Assembly (NCBI GenBank): GCA_900088475.1
Contig: FLMG01001021.1
Span: 31,482 to 95,481, forward strand
Direction: 5' to 3'
Source: Hyphochytrium catenoides
Lineage: Eukaryota; Sar; Hyphochytriomycetes; Hyphochytriales; Hyphochytriaceae
Length of the DNA: 64,000 nucleotides
Part shown: in pieces, positions 1 through 9,684 of the stretch
Position numbering within the stretch: position 1 is the first letter of the stretch
Layout: each line of letters starts with the position of its first letter
Program-made: the position numbers and the translations under genes
The notes under the pieces: generated by a model
Databases searched by the model: none
Told to the model about the DNA's origin: nothing
The model's input: only the letters and a program-made list of their open reading frames with translations

Positions 1-1107
1 TCTGCAAGCTTAACGTGGCCCCTGCCGCTGATTACGTGGGTGTTAGCAAATGATTCGATGGGTATTATGGCCGCACCAAGTAGTCAGAAGACGGACAGAA
101 GTTTAAAGATGTCTAAGAACAAGTGTTCATGTCAACCGGTAAGACGATACGAAGACTTTTTTGCGGAAGGAAAGGTAAGGTTGGCGATGTGTGACCTCTA
201 ACTTACTCCAGCAAGACGTTCTCAGGTTTAAGGTCACGGTGAATAATGCCCTACCACACAAAGAGGAGTGCATTCAGTCCACTGTCCCGTTCGTATGCAA
301 CACTGTCACGTCCTAATAGAAAATGCTATAGCACCTGTCCATGTAGGTAGCGCAGCGCTAGTAATATTTCTGCAATTAAAAAGCGGGCACAATCGACAGG
401 ACACACTGGGATAGGTCCGGTGGCCTTCGGCGCGGCCAGGTAGTGGCTGACATTTGTGTTAGAGAAGGGGTGAACTTGATAGGCATTGGTCAGAGCGATA
501 CCTGATAACCCCTAGTAGATCACCACCTGCGCAGTACTCCAGGGCGATAAATAGGTTAGAGCTGGTCTGCGGTTGTGGAGGAGATCGTTGAAAGTCGAAG
601 GCTAATGTTAGTCAAAAGAGAGAGGACGGCGTCTGCCAAGGACGGGTTCGCTTTCTTAGTAAGCAGATATGTGGGAGGTGCACTCCCTAAGAGAAAGATT
701 CCAAGTAGTCAGGGCTCTTCCTGGCACGAAGGTACCTGACGACGACTGACCTGAAAGGTACCGTAAATTTGTACAATGTTACTCTGGTTGAGAGCAGCGA
801 GCATCTGGCGTTCTGTCATCACTGCCTTGATTTGCCTTTGCTTCTGGATCTGCGACTTCTGCATGATTTTTAAGCAACAAACTCTCCCAGTAGGCTTATG
901 GCGAGCTTGAACGACCTGGTAGATTGTGTTTCTCGTCAATTGGACAATTTTTCTAAAGAGTAAGGACCCACACCCGTCGTTAATAACTGGCGATTAATGC
1001 CTTACATGGGCAAAGCAACCTTCACCTAAATGTTTTCCAATGTCAAAGTCCAGAAGCCTTAAAGTGCACCGTCCCAAGAGACAATTCCCAGAGTCCAGGG
1101 ATGTCAT
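1..1107 (-). CDS. AGC/PDK1-like protein kinase, 5' part (runs off left edge)
   Basis: Multi-exon serine/threonine kinase read right to left from an ATG at 1107. Exon 1 (1107-1006) holds the glycine loop GEGCFAH. The next exon has the subdomain II lysine in CLKIM and an alpha-C glutamate in VMTERQML. An exon near 590-500 gives NLFIALEYCAGGDLL. Further exons give RFLIAEILLALRYLHG, the catalytic loop GIIHRDLKPENVLL, and GHVKLAD at the window edge, so the DFG motif and C-lobe lie outside. The ALRYLHG-GIIHRDLKPEN pattern and lack of N-terminal extension resemble PDK1/AGC kinases. Downstream junctions are phase-consistent GT-AG. I could not find an in-frame exon 1-exon 2 join: either a base is wrong or an unusual splice is used. 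Target and pathway cannot be read. Confidence 0.8.
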
Positions 1108-3088
1108 TTTTGCTCACAATACCCTGATTGGGGGGAAATTACCTAGCGCTGAGCGAGGCATGTCAAAAGCAGTTGGGAAAATGGCCGGGCCATCATAACA
1201 ATGTCCAGCTGAATGTCATTCTTGGGATGTCCTATGCCAGAGTCTGCGTGTTGATGCTCGTAACATCATCATGAAGTTTCGATCATCTAGGGAGACAGAG
1301 CCGTTGCGGAACGCTTCCTTCAATCCATGGGCCAGAAGGGTGGTAGCAACTTTATGGGTAGACAGCCCTAAAGCACCCCGCTGCCCGTAGACGTCTCCAC
1401 GTTCCTTATCCCCTCCGACGGTCAACCCTTAGTTCCTCTAGAGAAGCCAGTCGCCTTCATTTATCACCAGAATCAAAAGCGGCGGCTGCTTTGCTCCGTA
1501 AGAATGGCCGCTTCTTCCTATAGAACTAGCGCACTTCTCGGTCCTAATAGAAGAACTGAAAGGTCACAGCCGAACGACGTTCTTTGTACTGTATCGTCTT
1601 TGTAGGACACAGAGACTCCACCTTGAACATACAACTCCTACAACTCTCAAAGGAACAAAGGCCATTTCAACCAGTCATCCCCTTGGACAGCAGTGGCGCG
1701 TCTGGCGTGTTTCAAGTTTCAAGAGCTGTTCATCAGCAGAAACGGACATCAGTCTCTCTCGTACGATTACAGTACATACGTACATAGATCGAAGATTGAG
1801 GAACAGATCAGAGATCAGTCCTTTTCAGGGACTGTCGCACCGCAGATATCAACATTCCGGATCATGAAACGCTTCGTAATCCGAATCAAATGCCACTTAT
1901 CTTGATACTGCTGCTCAGATCCAGAATCCAGGAGACCCTCCGTTCTCTGTTCCCATCCCAGTTTTCCTCTTCCAATTTCTCCAGTCGTACTCCTGGAGTA
2001 TTTGTTTTGAACTACCACAAGCTGCAAGCCTTGCTGTACTTGGGGAGCGAATTGCCATAAGAGCCAGATCAGGATGGTCAGTCCAGGCCTAAGAATTTCA
2101 ATCACAAGCAAAGGCACTTGTCTCAGCAGGTATTATCTATAGATAACTAAACTCACACACCTTACCTAAGATGACCATGTCATATAAATAGCTGTTCAGG
2201 AGTCCCACTGGTCTTACTCTAGGCAGTTATGTATGGATATTGTTGGGCATATTACTACCGTGGCTGGATTGTGTATATCTGATTATTGAGCCCGCCATTG
2301 TTATAGAACAGCTATCCGAGCGTTGTTGAAGGGGCTGAGGAGACAGAGAGATAAGGGACAGTGATGAAGCGCAGAGAGAGACAAGAGGGTGGGAGAGCCA
2401 AGTCTACAGAGAGACAGAGCATACAGGGATGAAGACAGGAGAGAGAAGTGAGAGAGGGGGAAGAGAGGGAAAAGGGGAGAGAGAGAGGAAAAAAAGGAGA
2501 GAGAGAGAGAGAGAGAGAGTCGAGGGAGAGAGAGAGATTGCGTGGGAAGAAGGGGTAGGACCTATGTGGGAGCAGAGATGTAGAGAGCGAGGCATCAACA
2601 ATGTGGAAGAGAGGAAGAGGGAGAAGTGCCGAGGACAGAGAGAAGGAAGAGAGCCGTTTCCTCCCTGCTTCAGAAGTGCAAGGAAGACCTTCTTCTGTGA
2701 CCCTAAAGTTGGGAGCACAATGCACAGCTCCGTCAAGGTAGCCTTGTATGTTACTTACGTTCCTAGTGGTCCATAGTCTCCAGAAGTCAAATCTGCGCCT
2801 GTCGACCGATTGCCCGCCCCACAAAGAAAAGAAGGTAACAAGTTGCAAGCAATAACATATCGCCTCTGATAAATCGGGAGTGGAGTAGAGCTTTCTGAGC
2901 TTATCGTCGCTGCTGCTTGAGGTTGTGAGAGGAGGACATCGCTGACAGCGTCTCAAGCAAACGCTGGTGATTGAATACGTCAGCTGGATGGGCCACGCTT
3001 CCAGTTAGCAAAAAACTCCTGTTTTGGAGCCTCAAGGACCTTGCCGCTTCTGCCGTTCTCTTAGGTCTTGCAAGCACATTCAGGCACC
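1108..3088. other. Divergent intergenic region with purine-rich tract
   Basis: Lies between the leftward kinase and the rightward membrane-protein gene. Open frames on the minus strand at about 1815-2117 and 2760-2956 show no family resemblance and no phase-consistent join, so I do not call them. The 2330-2650 part is strongly purine-rich on the + strand. Probably promoter and untranslated sequence for both neighbours. Confidence 0.4.
2438..2540. repeat. (GA)n microsatellite, purine tract
   Basis: Imperfect GA repeat with a perfect core at 2497-2519, inside a wider purine-rich stretch on the + strand. Any open frame through it is low-complexity (Ser/Leu or Arg/Glu) and is an artefact of the repeat. 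Confidence 0.9.
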
Positions 3089-4015
3089 ATGACGAGATTT
3101 TCTATTACTCTTCTTTCTCTAATTGCTATCTTCGCGGCTTCCTTGGACGCCATTGACGGTGCCAACAGTATAGACTGCACTGCACAGTGCAATGTTATTG
3201 GCGTGGCAACTGGCTGTTCTGGAAGTGCCTGTCCCCCATGTCGAGTCAAGAGCAATGGCGCAGATGGCTCCAAGCCTTTCACGTGCTACTCCTACCCTGA
3301 TAGCACCAAGGATTGCATGAAGCTGTTTGGGGGCAGTGTAGCTGCAGACTCGGTCAGCGATTGTCAAAAGAGTGGATCAACGGGTGGCACGACACCATCT
3401 CCAACTGGCAGTCAGTCAACGCCTAAGCCAACTCCGGAAGATGCTACCCCGCCTTCCCCATCTGAAAGTAAACAAGAATCGGACGGAGGATCTAGCTTCT
3501 TCAGTTCGGCAGGTGGTATCATACTCATCATCATCTTGGTGATAGCTGCGATAGGTGGAGTGATTGCATGCATACTCCTTAAACGGCGGAATGCTGAAGA
3601 TAGTGATAAGTACAGCGATCTTGGAACTCCTGCAGGGGCACCGTATGGAGCAACGGGGACTTATGGCAATGGTGTTGGCCCATACGGTGCAGTGCCCTCT
3701 GTCCAGCAGGGTTACAATGTCAATGCTATGGGCAACAGCCAACAACAGCAGCCTGTCGTGGTTATGCCGATGCCGAAGGCCGGACAGGCTCCCATGGGCG
3801 CTAGTGCATACACTACAGGAGTAGCACCCGAGAATGAAGCGGTGACCTTGCAAGATAAGATCGCAATGCTCCGTCGTCGAGCTCCTGATGGAGGCAGAAA
3901 TGACGTTGACCTGGAGGCTACGCCTCATCAGCGTCTGGACTCGGAGGTGAATTTGGATGGGGATAGCTTTGAAAACAGAGGGAGGGCTGCGTCCGCGGAA
4001 TCTATGGAGCTATAA
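3089..4015 (+). CDS. Type I single-pass membrane protein with Cys-rich ectodomain
   Basis: Intronless frame of 308 residues. The ATG at 3089 is chosen because it starts directly with a signal peptide (about residues 1-25: short basic start, then a Leu/Ile/Ala core). The ectodomain has eight cysteines at about 30, 34, 43, 48, 51, 66, 76 and 92. A Ser/Thr/Pro/Gly stalk follows (about 93-140) that could be O-glycosylated. One membrane span (about 142-164) ends in the stop-transfer KRRN. The cytoplasmic tail of about 140 residues is rich in Tyr-Gly repeats (PYGATGTYG), Gln and Pro, with an acidic C-terminus. I recognise no family. The topology suggests a surface or endomembrane receptor-like or cargo-type protein, but function is unknown. 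The even cysteine number fits disulphides. Confidence 0.8.
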   Translation: MTRFSITLLSLIAIFAASLDAIDGANSIDCTAQCNVIGVATGCSGSACPPCRVKSNGADGSKPFTCYSYPDSTKDCMKLFGGSVAADSVSDCQKSGSTGGTTPSPTGSQSTPKPTPEDATPPSPSESKQESDGGSSFFSSAGGIILIIILVIAAIGGVIACILLKRRNAEDSDKYSDLGTPAGAPYGATGTYGNGVGPYGAVPSVQQGYNVNAMGNSQQQQPVVVMPMPKAGQAPMGASAYTTGVAPENEAVTLQDKIAMLRRRAPDGGRNDVDLEATPHQRLDSEVNLDGDSFENRGRAASAESMEL

Positions 4016-4757
4016 TAAGTCACTAGTTGTCAACATCTCGCGTACACATTCTGTGGCTCCGCTTGGATGGCTGTTAAATTTTTATAATAACTTAAATGTC
4101 AAGCTCAAAGATGTCTACCTTTGATGTTCCTCGCTCGCTTCGTTCCTTTAACCGCCAGCCGAGTAACATGCATATATTCTGAAGACACCAACTTAGCTAC
4201 TAGCTAGAGTAGGTCTGGACGACCGAACATGACGGTTAGACTCTGGGGACGACTCTGTTGAACATCTACGTAATCGGTAGTAAGACTGACAGGGACGGAA
4301 GCAAAGCCACAGGCCCTCTTACTGGCAAGGGCATCGTTTTCCTGAGCAGCTTCACAGCAACCACAACTACAAGGCACAATAGTGATGTCTTGGCTCGTCC
4401 GTAGTAAGGACGAATTCAAAAGTAAGTGGCAAGGGAAAGAGGGCAAGGCATTGGTAATAAAGTGAGACAGATGAGAACGGACCCAAGAAACTTCTTCATG
4501 AATTGAGATAGGGCGGCAATTGGCTTTTGAAAAGGGGCCGTCCCCTTTGAGCCGTCCAGGACAAGCAAATGGCAGAGGGTAGAAGATTGGGCAAAACGGT
4601 GACTTTCTAGATACTACTTCGTTCAAACGTGCAGCTATCAACCCCAACCCGGCCATTTGGTTACGGAGATAAGGCAAGCATCCTTACCTAAGAGATGAGG
4701 GATAGGCCACTCTTCTTCAAAGCAGTTGCCTCTACTACCACTACTACCACCATTCAA
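4016..4757. other. Intergenic region, no gene recognised
   Basis: Contains a 157-codon minus-strand open frame (4204-4677) without domain resemblance or clear splice partner. A good donor-like GTAAGG lies at its upstream edge (about 4682-4687). Otherwise I see nothing. Confidence 0.3.
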
Positions 4758-5300
4758 CTAGCAGCAAGGATGGGCGCCTGCTGCCTGTCTGTCTTCTCCC
4801 TCCTCATATCCCTAGTCAACCGCCCGTTGGAAAGGTCATTAACAGTTAACAAAGAGTAACAAAGGACCACCATCATCGCTGGCCCAACCTCTGGTGTCGC
4901 TTCGTAAGAGCAAAAGAGAGAGTTCTCATCCTCCCTTGACGACCTTCCGTACAAAGCGCTGTTCGAATCAGTCCTTCCTAGACGCAGGACGGCCTGCTGT
5001 GGTTGCTGCCTTCCTAAGAAATCGACACTGGACTGCTTCCTGAAGGATATCTTTGTGTTTGGAGGCAAGACTACTAAAGCCGTGTTTAATCTTCAAGCTT
5101 TTGCACACCCTAACCAATCCTACAGTAGGTTCCCACGGGATGCGTCCAAGGACTCTTTACCAGCGAAAATCAAGTCTGGGGCCTTGGGTTGGGCAGCTCT
5201 TGGACATCGTCTTTTGGGCTTTTTGAGACCCACGATTGAGCAACTGATGGAGAACGAGAGCACCGCTGACTTCACCTCCTGCCATTGCGATTTTCTGCAT
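4758..5300 (-). CDS. Small multi-exon candidate protein, unknown function
   Basis: Read from exon joins, not one frame. The ATG at 5300 begins MQKIAMAGGEVSGALVLHQL and continues to LDFRW. A GTAAAG donor splits the Trp codon in phase 2. The next acceptor near 5043 restores the same frame (KQSSVDFLGRQQPQQAVL), and a third short exon would end at a stop at 4758. The predicted product is about 115 residues, basic first, then polar and acidic, with no membrane segment. The first join is phase-consistent and both pieces look protein-like, which is the only support. An overlapping + strand frame at 5055-5357 is the competing reading. No family recognised. Confidence 0.3.
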
Positions 5301-6042
5301 AGAGTATGGAGAACCAGAAGGGGCCTCGTCTCCCCCGCTGTGTGTGAGTTCCTCTAGCTGTGTTCTCTACTTACTAGGGGCCGACTAGGAACTAGCGTCC
5401 TCCTTTGCACAAAGAAGCGAGTGTTCCCCACAGAGCAGAGAGTGAGAATAACGATGCAGTAGTTTGATGCAATAGCTCTATAATAATCGTAGCTTGTTCC
5501 AGCCAACCCTTAGCCTTACTACTCATTACCTGGAGCTGATGTCTCCTAGGAGGGCTTGCACGAAGGACACAGAGGCTTCTCGCTTGCCCTTGTGTGCACC
5601 TCAGGTAAAGGTAGAAACGAAGTGGGTGCTGTCAAATGCGGTTCAAAGTGCCGCCATACGCCTCAAGTTGGTCCAATGAAGAGAGTCGTGGTCTCCTGTC
5701 TGAGCAGTGAATAGTTAATTAAGGTGCTGTCTTCCCACTGACGATACGATTGAGATCATCTCATAGACCATCATCTCGTCTTCAACAACAGAGACGCGAT
5801 CTTCCTAGTTGTGCAGCTAGTTAGAGTCCACCTTGTAGACCTTATTTTTGATTGTCACGTTAGGTGGTGCTTATTCATGTCAATCATCCCTCTTTGGTAC
5901 TTTCTCTCCTTGTCTCCTGCGCGCCGCACAGTTTGCTCATCATCCCCATATTTCGCGCTTATCGCATCACAAGCCGTCCATCTCTCTCGCTTGATCCTCT
6001 TCAAAAGAGCAAGATCAACGACTAATTGGGAAACGTAACAGA
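5301..6042. other. Intergenic region upstream of the 6043 gene
   Basis: Only short frames, none recognisable. Likely 5' flanking sequence of the membrane-protein gene at 6043 and of the candidate gene to its left. Confidence 0.3.
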
Positions 6043-6609
6043 ATGTCGAACTTGAGTGACCACGGTCCGACTGCGGCGGGGTCCCACCTTCATCCTACCT
6101 CATCGGCTTGCAGCCCTGGACTACTGCCGCCGGCTAATCACGCTACTCTGCACTGTCAACAGGCCGGGGTTCCAACTCTTACCTCATCCGGGATCACAAC
6201 CCATCCAAGCCTAGCTACTACGGCGGAGCCGCTACCCGTGCCTTCTGGTGGCCCCATTGTTGGCTTCAACAGTGAGGCTATGTCATCGAGCACTGTGGGC
6301 GCTTTACTGGCCGTCATGATCGTGCTTGTTTGCTTCGTTGCTATTGGCTTGACCTTTGTGCTGTTTCCTAAGCAAGCGGCTCGCTGCTGTGGAGAAATGG
6401 GCCATCGGGCGGGCAAGGGAGCACAAAGCTGGCGTATTTCTCGACTTTGTATATGCCAAAAGAGTCAGAAAGAAAGACAACAAAGGGAGGACGAGGAGCG
6501 CTGCGTTGTGCCGATAGCCGTTGCAGTCAATGACTCGGAGGCATTGCCCCAGATAGACGTGGTCGCGGTGGTGCCTTACATTGAGGAAACTAGTGAGTAT
6601 GAAATCTAG
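6043..6609 (+). CDS. Single-pass membrane protein, unknown function
   Basis: Uninterrupted 188-residue frame from ATG to TAG. The first about 80 residues are rich in Ser, Thr, Pro, His and Gly, with an NLS sequon near the start and no signal peptide. One strong membrane span follows (about 84-108, VGALLAVMIVLVCFVAIG). After it come a Cys pair (RCC), a basic stretch with two further cysteines (LCICQKSQK), a charged coil (ERQQREDEER) and an acidic end. A type III topology, with the Ser/Thr-rich part outside and the basic Cys-containing part inside, is the simplest reading. The juxtamembrane cysteines could be palmitoylated. No family is recognised. It is convergent with the PDCL3 gene. Confidence 0.55.
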   Translation: MSNLSDHGPTAAGSHLHPTSSACSPGLLPPANHATLHCQQAGVPTLTSSGITTHPSLATTAEPLPVPSGGPIVGFNSEAMSSSTVGALLAVMIVLVCFVAIGLTFVLFPKQAARCCGEMGHRAGKGAQSWRISRLCICQKSQKERQQREDEERCVVPIAVAVNDSEALPQIDVVAVVPYIEETSEYEI

Positions 6610-7157
6610 AAGCAACGGGAATGAACCAGAGTGCCGGAATGAAGAGCAGTGAGGCAGACTTAGAGAAACCGAAGAAGCCGAGATACGGCATGATACGGAC
6701 TAGACGAGGCGGAGAGCATCAAGCGGACACAGTTGCTTCATAGTAGTGGGTTCAGGCGAGACGGCGCCTACAGTCTCACTAGCCAGTCCACTTCGCACGG
6801 TCTAAGGATTCGCACATTTCTACCGCTGGAGTAGAAAGTCACGTTCACTGATGTTGAGAGCAACGGACCCGCGAATAGGGCAATATAGAGAGAGCAACGG
6901 ACCCGCGAATAAGGAGAAAAATTTGGCAATCATGATAGAAGAGAAGGAAGGTCAACATCTATCGATGCCTCAAGGCAACGGCGGGAGCGCTCTTATTATC
7001 ATGGCGTTCGAAATCCAGCTACGAATCCTAGGATAGGAGAGCCCTACCTTGCAAACGAAAGGGAGTGAACAACAGCAACCGCGAGGGGTAGCCTTCGTGG
7101 CCATTTCGCCCCAAGACTGCTCTTCAATGTTATCACAGCTAACCCGTCTGGTCTTGC
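6610..7157. other. Convergent intergenic region
   Basis: 3' flanks of two convergent genes. Holds the 22-base direct repeat described separately. A 61-codon open frame across the repeat has no resemblance to anything. Confidence 0.4.
6856..6911. repeat. 22-bp direct repeat pair, 34-bp period
   Basis: The 22-base unit starting GAGAGCAACGGACCC and ending GCGAATA occurs identically at 6856-6877 and 6890-6911, separated by 12 bases. It is a local tandem duplication and no coding sense is evident. Confidence 0.9.
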
Positions 7158-8954
7158 CTAGTCTTCATCGCTGTCATCGTAGTCACGGAACCTATTCACT
7201 GTATCTTTCCCAGATCTATGCCGTTTTGACCGTGGATCTTCCTCCAGGTCTGACTCTACCACTCTTTTCTTTGCCAAAAACCATTCAAGATCTGAGAGAG
7301 AGCGAGAAGGCAGTAATAAGAAGGTGAGCTCGATACGAGGGGTCCACAGCACTGGGGAGACCTCGCGGGTAGGCAAAGTAGGCATGCTCCAGGCAGAAGT
7401 CCCGCCAAAAGCAGTACATAGGAAGTCAGACAGTCAAACCAGAGCAGTGATAGAGATGGTTAAAGAGTGAGAAGTGATGAAGGAAGTTGAGGGCACCAAC
7501 ATAGGCAAAAATATTCGCGAGAGCCGACAGGCATCAATTAATATGCAGAAACTTATCAGTTGCAGAAATTTAACAGTTGTACTTCACCTTCCGGTCCCAT
7601 GCTCCTTCCTCCAACCTCTTTCAATCCCAGCAACTGTGTCTTCAAATCTCCTTCATGATAGATGAAAAGGGTAGGGAGATTTCTGTCTGGCCAGTTTTCT
7701 ATAGCGCTCGTGGAGACGATCTTCACTATTTTCAGGTCTCTGAACTTCTTAGCCACAGATCTGAGAGCCTCCTCTAGGATGTCACATTCCTGAATACCGG
7801 GTTTAAAGAGAAAGGCGACAACCCAGCTCTGATGACTTGCTTCGGTAACCTCTTTCACCCATTCGTCCTTTGTTATAGGATATACATCCCCAAATCTGCT
7901 ACGCAGTGCCTTCTCTCTCATCTCAGCCAGTCTCTTCTCCCTATGGAAGACAAAGGACAAGGTGAGACCAGGCACACTGTTCAATCTCTCGCCCAGGGAT
8001 GATTATGAGAACACCTTATCCATATTAGGCTAAGATTGGGGCATAGGCATTTCCCAGAAGCATCGAAAGGGTTGCAGGAGGAAGCAAGCGGAAGGCTCGT
8101 CAAGAACTGGCGACTGAGAAGCTGTTCACGATCCCGTCACAGACCAGGACGGGTGCGATGGTCGAACATGATGATTCTAGAAAGAAGGAAGAAGGGCTGC
8201 AACTTCCAAACTACGTCATGCCAGGGACGCTACGAGAAAAAGCTAACGAAGTGAGTCCTTAGCAAGCTCCTACCGGTACATTTGCAAGAGTTTGTCATCA
8301 TCTAACCCTTCGTCATCCTGCAGGAACAAAAGGACTTCATTAAATCTATCACAAGGGAAGAGTAAAAGACCTTAGAATACCTCCAGGGCAAGAGCCTTCT
8401 ATGAGAAAAAAAAGAGTACAGGTGCGGCTGGAGAAAAGCAAGATAAAATGCGGTCTTCAAAATAGCAGAAAAAAGAGAAGGCAGGGAGAGATTACCGCCC
8501 CGAGAGGAGACCAAACAGCCAGAATGAGCTGATGAGCGGGACGATAGCAATAGATAATGACGAAAGGATGTTGTGCTATACCTCAAGCTCGTCCAACTCC
8601 TCCAGTGAAGCTTGAGCAAGTTTCTCTTCTACCGTGGGGGGCTCGGGATACTCCTCTTCTTCGACTTGGGCAGGCTGCGGGAGGGGTCACCATGCAGATT
8701 GCCGATACAAAGGCGATTAGCAGGCGTTCCAAGCCCAGTAAATAGTAAAAATCGGGAAACAGAGGGTAAAAAGGAGAAAGGATAAACGCGAAAGGTAAGC
8801 CAGGGCGATGAAGAGCTACAGTCCACATCGGAATAGCCGTCATCCGTGCGCTTACCTTCGGTCTGGGCGCTATAATCCCCTTCTTGACTAGAATGTCCTC
8901 CCATTCAGTTGTCTCTCCCGTGGGCGCATAGTACCTCTGTCCCCTGTCTCCCAT
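7158..8954 (-). CDS. PDCL3: Phosducin-like protein of the PDCL3/PLP2 (VIAF) group
   Basis: Five exons join in phase to give 240 residues: 8954-8856, 8674-8582, 8317-8274, 7940-7588 and 7291-7158. The N-terminus has the family motif TEWEDILVKKGIIAP. Then come the acidic helix LEELDELE and the REKRLAEMREKALRSRFGDV helix that leads into a thioredoxin-like fold. That fold carries WVVAFLFKPGI, IVKIVSTSAIENWPDRNLP and TLFIYHEGDLKTQLLG. The C-terminus is charged (DLEEDP, DYDDSDED). Length and order match PDCL3/PLP2, cytosolic co-chaperones of the CCT chaperonin that help fold actin and tubulin. The thioredoxin CXXC is absent, as is normal for phosducins. Introns 2 and 3 carry an antisense open frame described separately. 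The gene diverges from the Ubl-RING gene. Confidence 0.9.
8047..8365 (+). CDS. Antisense two-exon open frame interleaved with PDCL3 exons
   Basis: On the + strand, a frame opens after an AG at 8046 and runs to a GTGAGT donor at 8251 (start AFPRSIERVAGGSKRKARQE, end TLREKANE). A CTGCAG acceptor at 8318-8323 then restores phase 0, and a short exon (8324-8365, EQKDFIKSITREE) reaches a stop. The 82 codons look protein-like: basic, then acidic, with no low complexity. The first exon lies in PDCL3 intron 3 and the second in PDCL3 intron 2, while PDCL3 exon 3 lies in this frame's intron. Upstream exons would have to overlap PDCL3 exon 4. No family recognised. It could be a terminal part of an antisense gene or chance. 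Confidence 0.35.
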
Positions 8955-9684
8955 CACTCCACAGTGCCACACTTTTGGCTTGCCTATCTAGTCAACTTTA
9001 GCTACCTAGCCCCAGTTCTTTTAAAGGTACCCTGCGTTTAGCCCTGCTCAACCACTGCTTCCTAAGCTTTCTTACTCCAACAACTGCGTGGCTCAAAATC
9101 GACTCTTGCTTCTAGCTTCTCTATCTGTTGGAAACGCACTCTGCTCGTCTTCTCGACTCCAAAAGCTAACAGCCAATCTATCGGCCTCCATAAGTATCAA
9201 TCTTCGCCTCTATCCCCTGCAAGTGGTAGTAGCAGGCAGCTCTGCTGCTCACATCATCAGAATCTATCCTCTAATCGGCACTGACAGCATAGACAGAGCA
9301 ATGGGTAATATGGGTAACAACCAGCGAGTACTCCAGATGTATGGCGCAGAGTATGGTCAGACATCGACCCATAATCCATTAGTTCACAATGACCCGACCG
9401 TACGGGCGCCACAATCGATGAATTGAGCTCTTCTTGAGTAAACCCAGATAACCTGGTGGACTTTTCCCGCCAAACCAACGACCACGAAGTTTCTGCACTA
9501 CGAAATAATAGGAGAAGTGAAGATCTTTCGCCGCGTCTCATTGCTGTCTGCTGGAAGAAGCATTTCTGAAGCTTTCTGTTCCGGAGCTGAAGCTGTGCTG
9601 AGGGTTCTCAGGGTCGATGGCCAGAGACAGCCCTCTTCGAACTGCTTACTTTTCTCTTGGAAGAGGCACTGGGAAGACAACAGC
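8955..9684. other. Divergent promoter region, PDCL3 / Ubl-RING gene
   Basis: Between two divergent start codons. Open frames here (for example 9088-9426) show no family features. The frame of the Ubl-RING gene stays open upstream of its first ATG to about 9517 but has no in-frame ATG, so I treat that part as leader. Confidence 0.4.

Noticed and set aside
2312-2956. 214-codon minus-strand frame
   Set aside because: More than half is Ser/Leu low complexity from the (GA)n tract. The first about 65 codons are protein-like but I found no family or consistent splice.
4204-4677. 157-codon minus-strand frame
   Set aside because: No domain, no supporting neighbour exon in phase; length possible by chance at this base composition.
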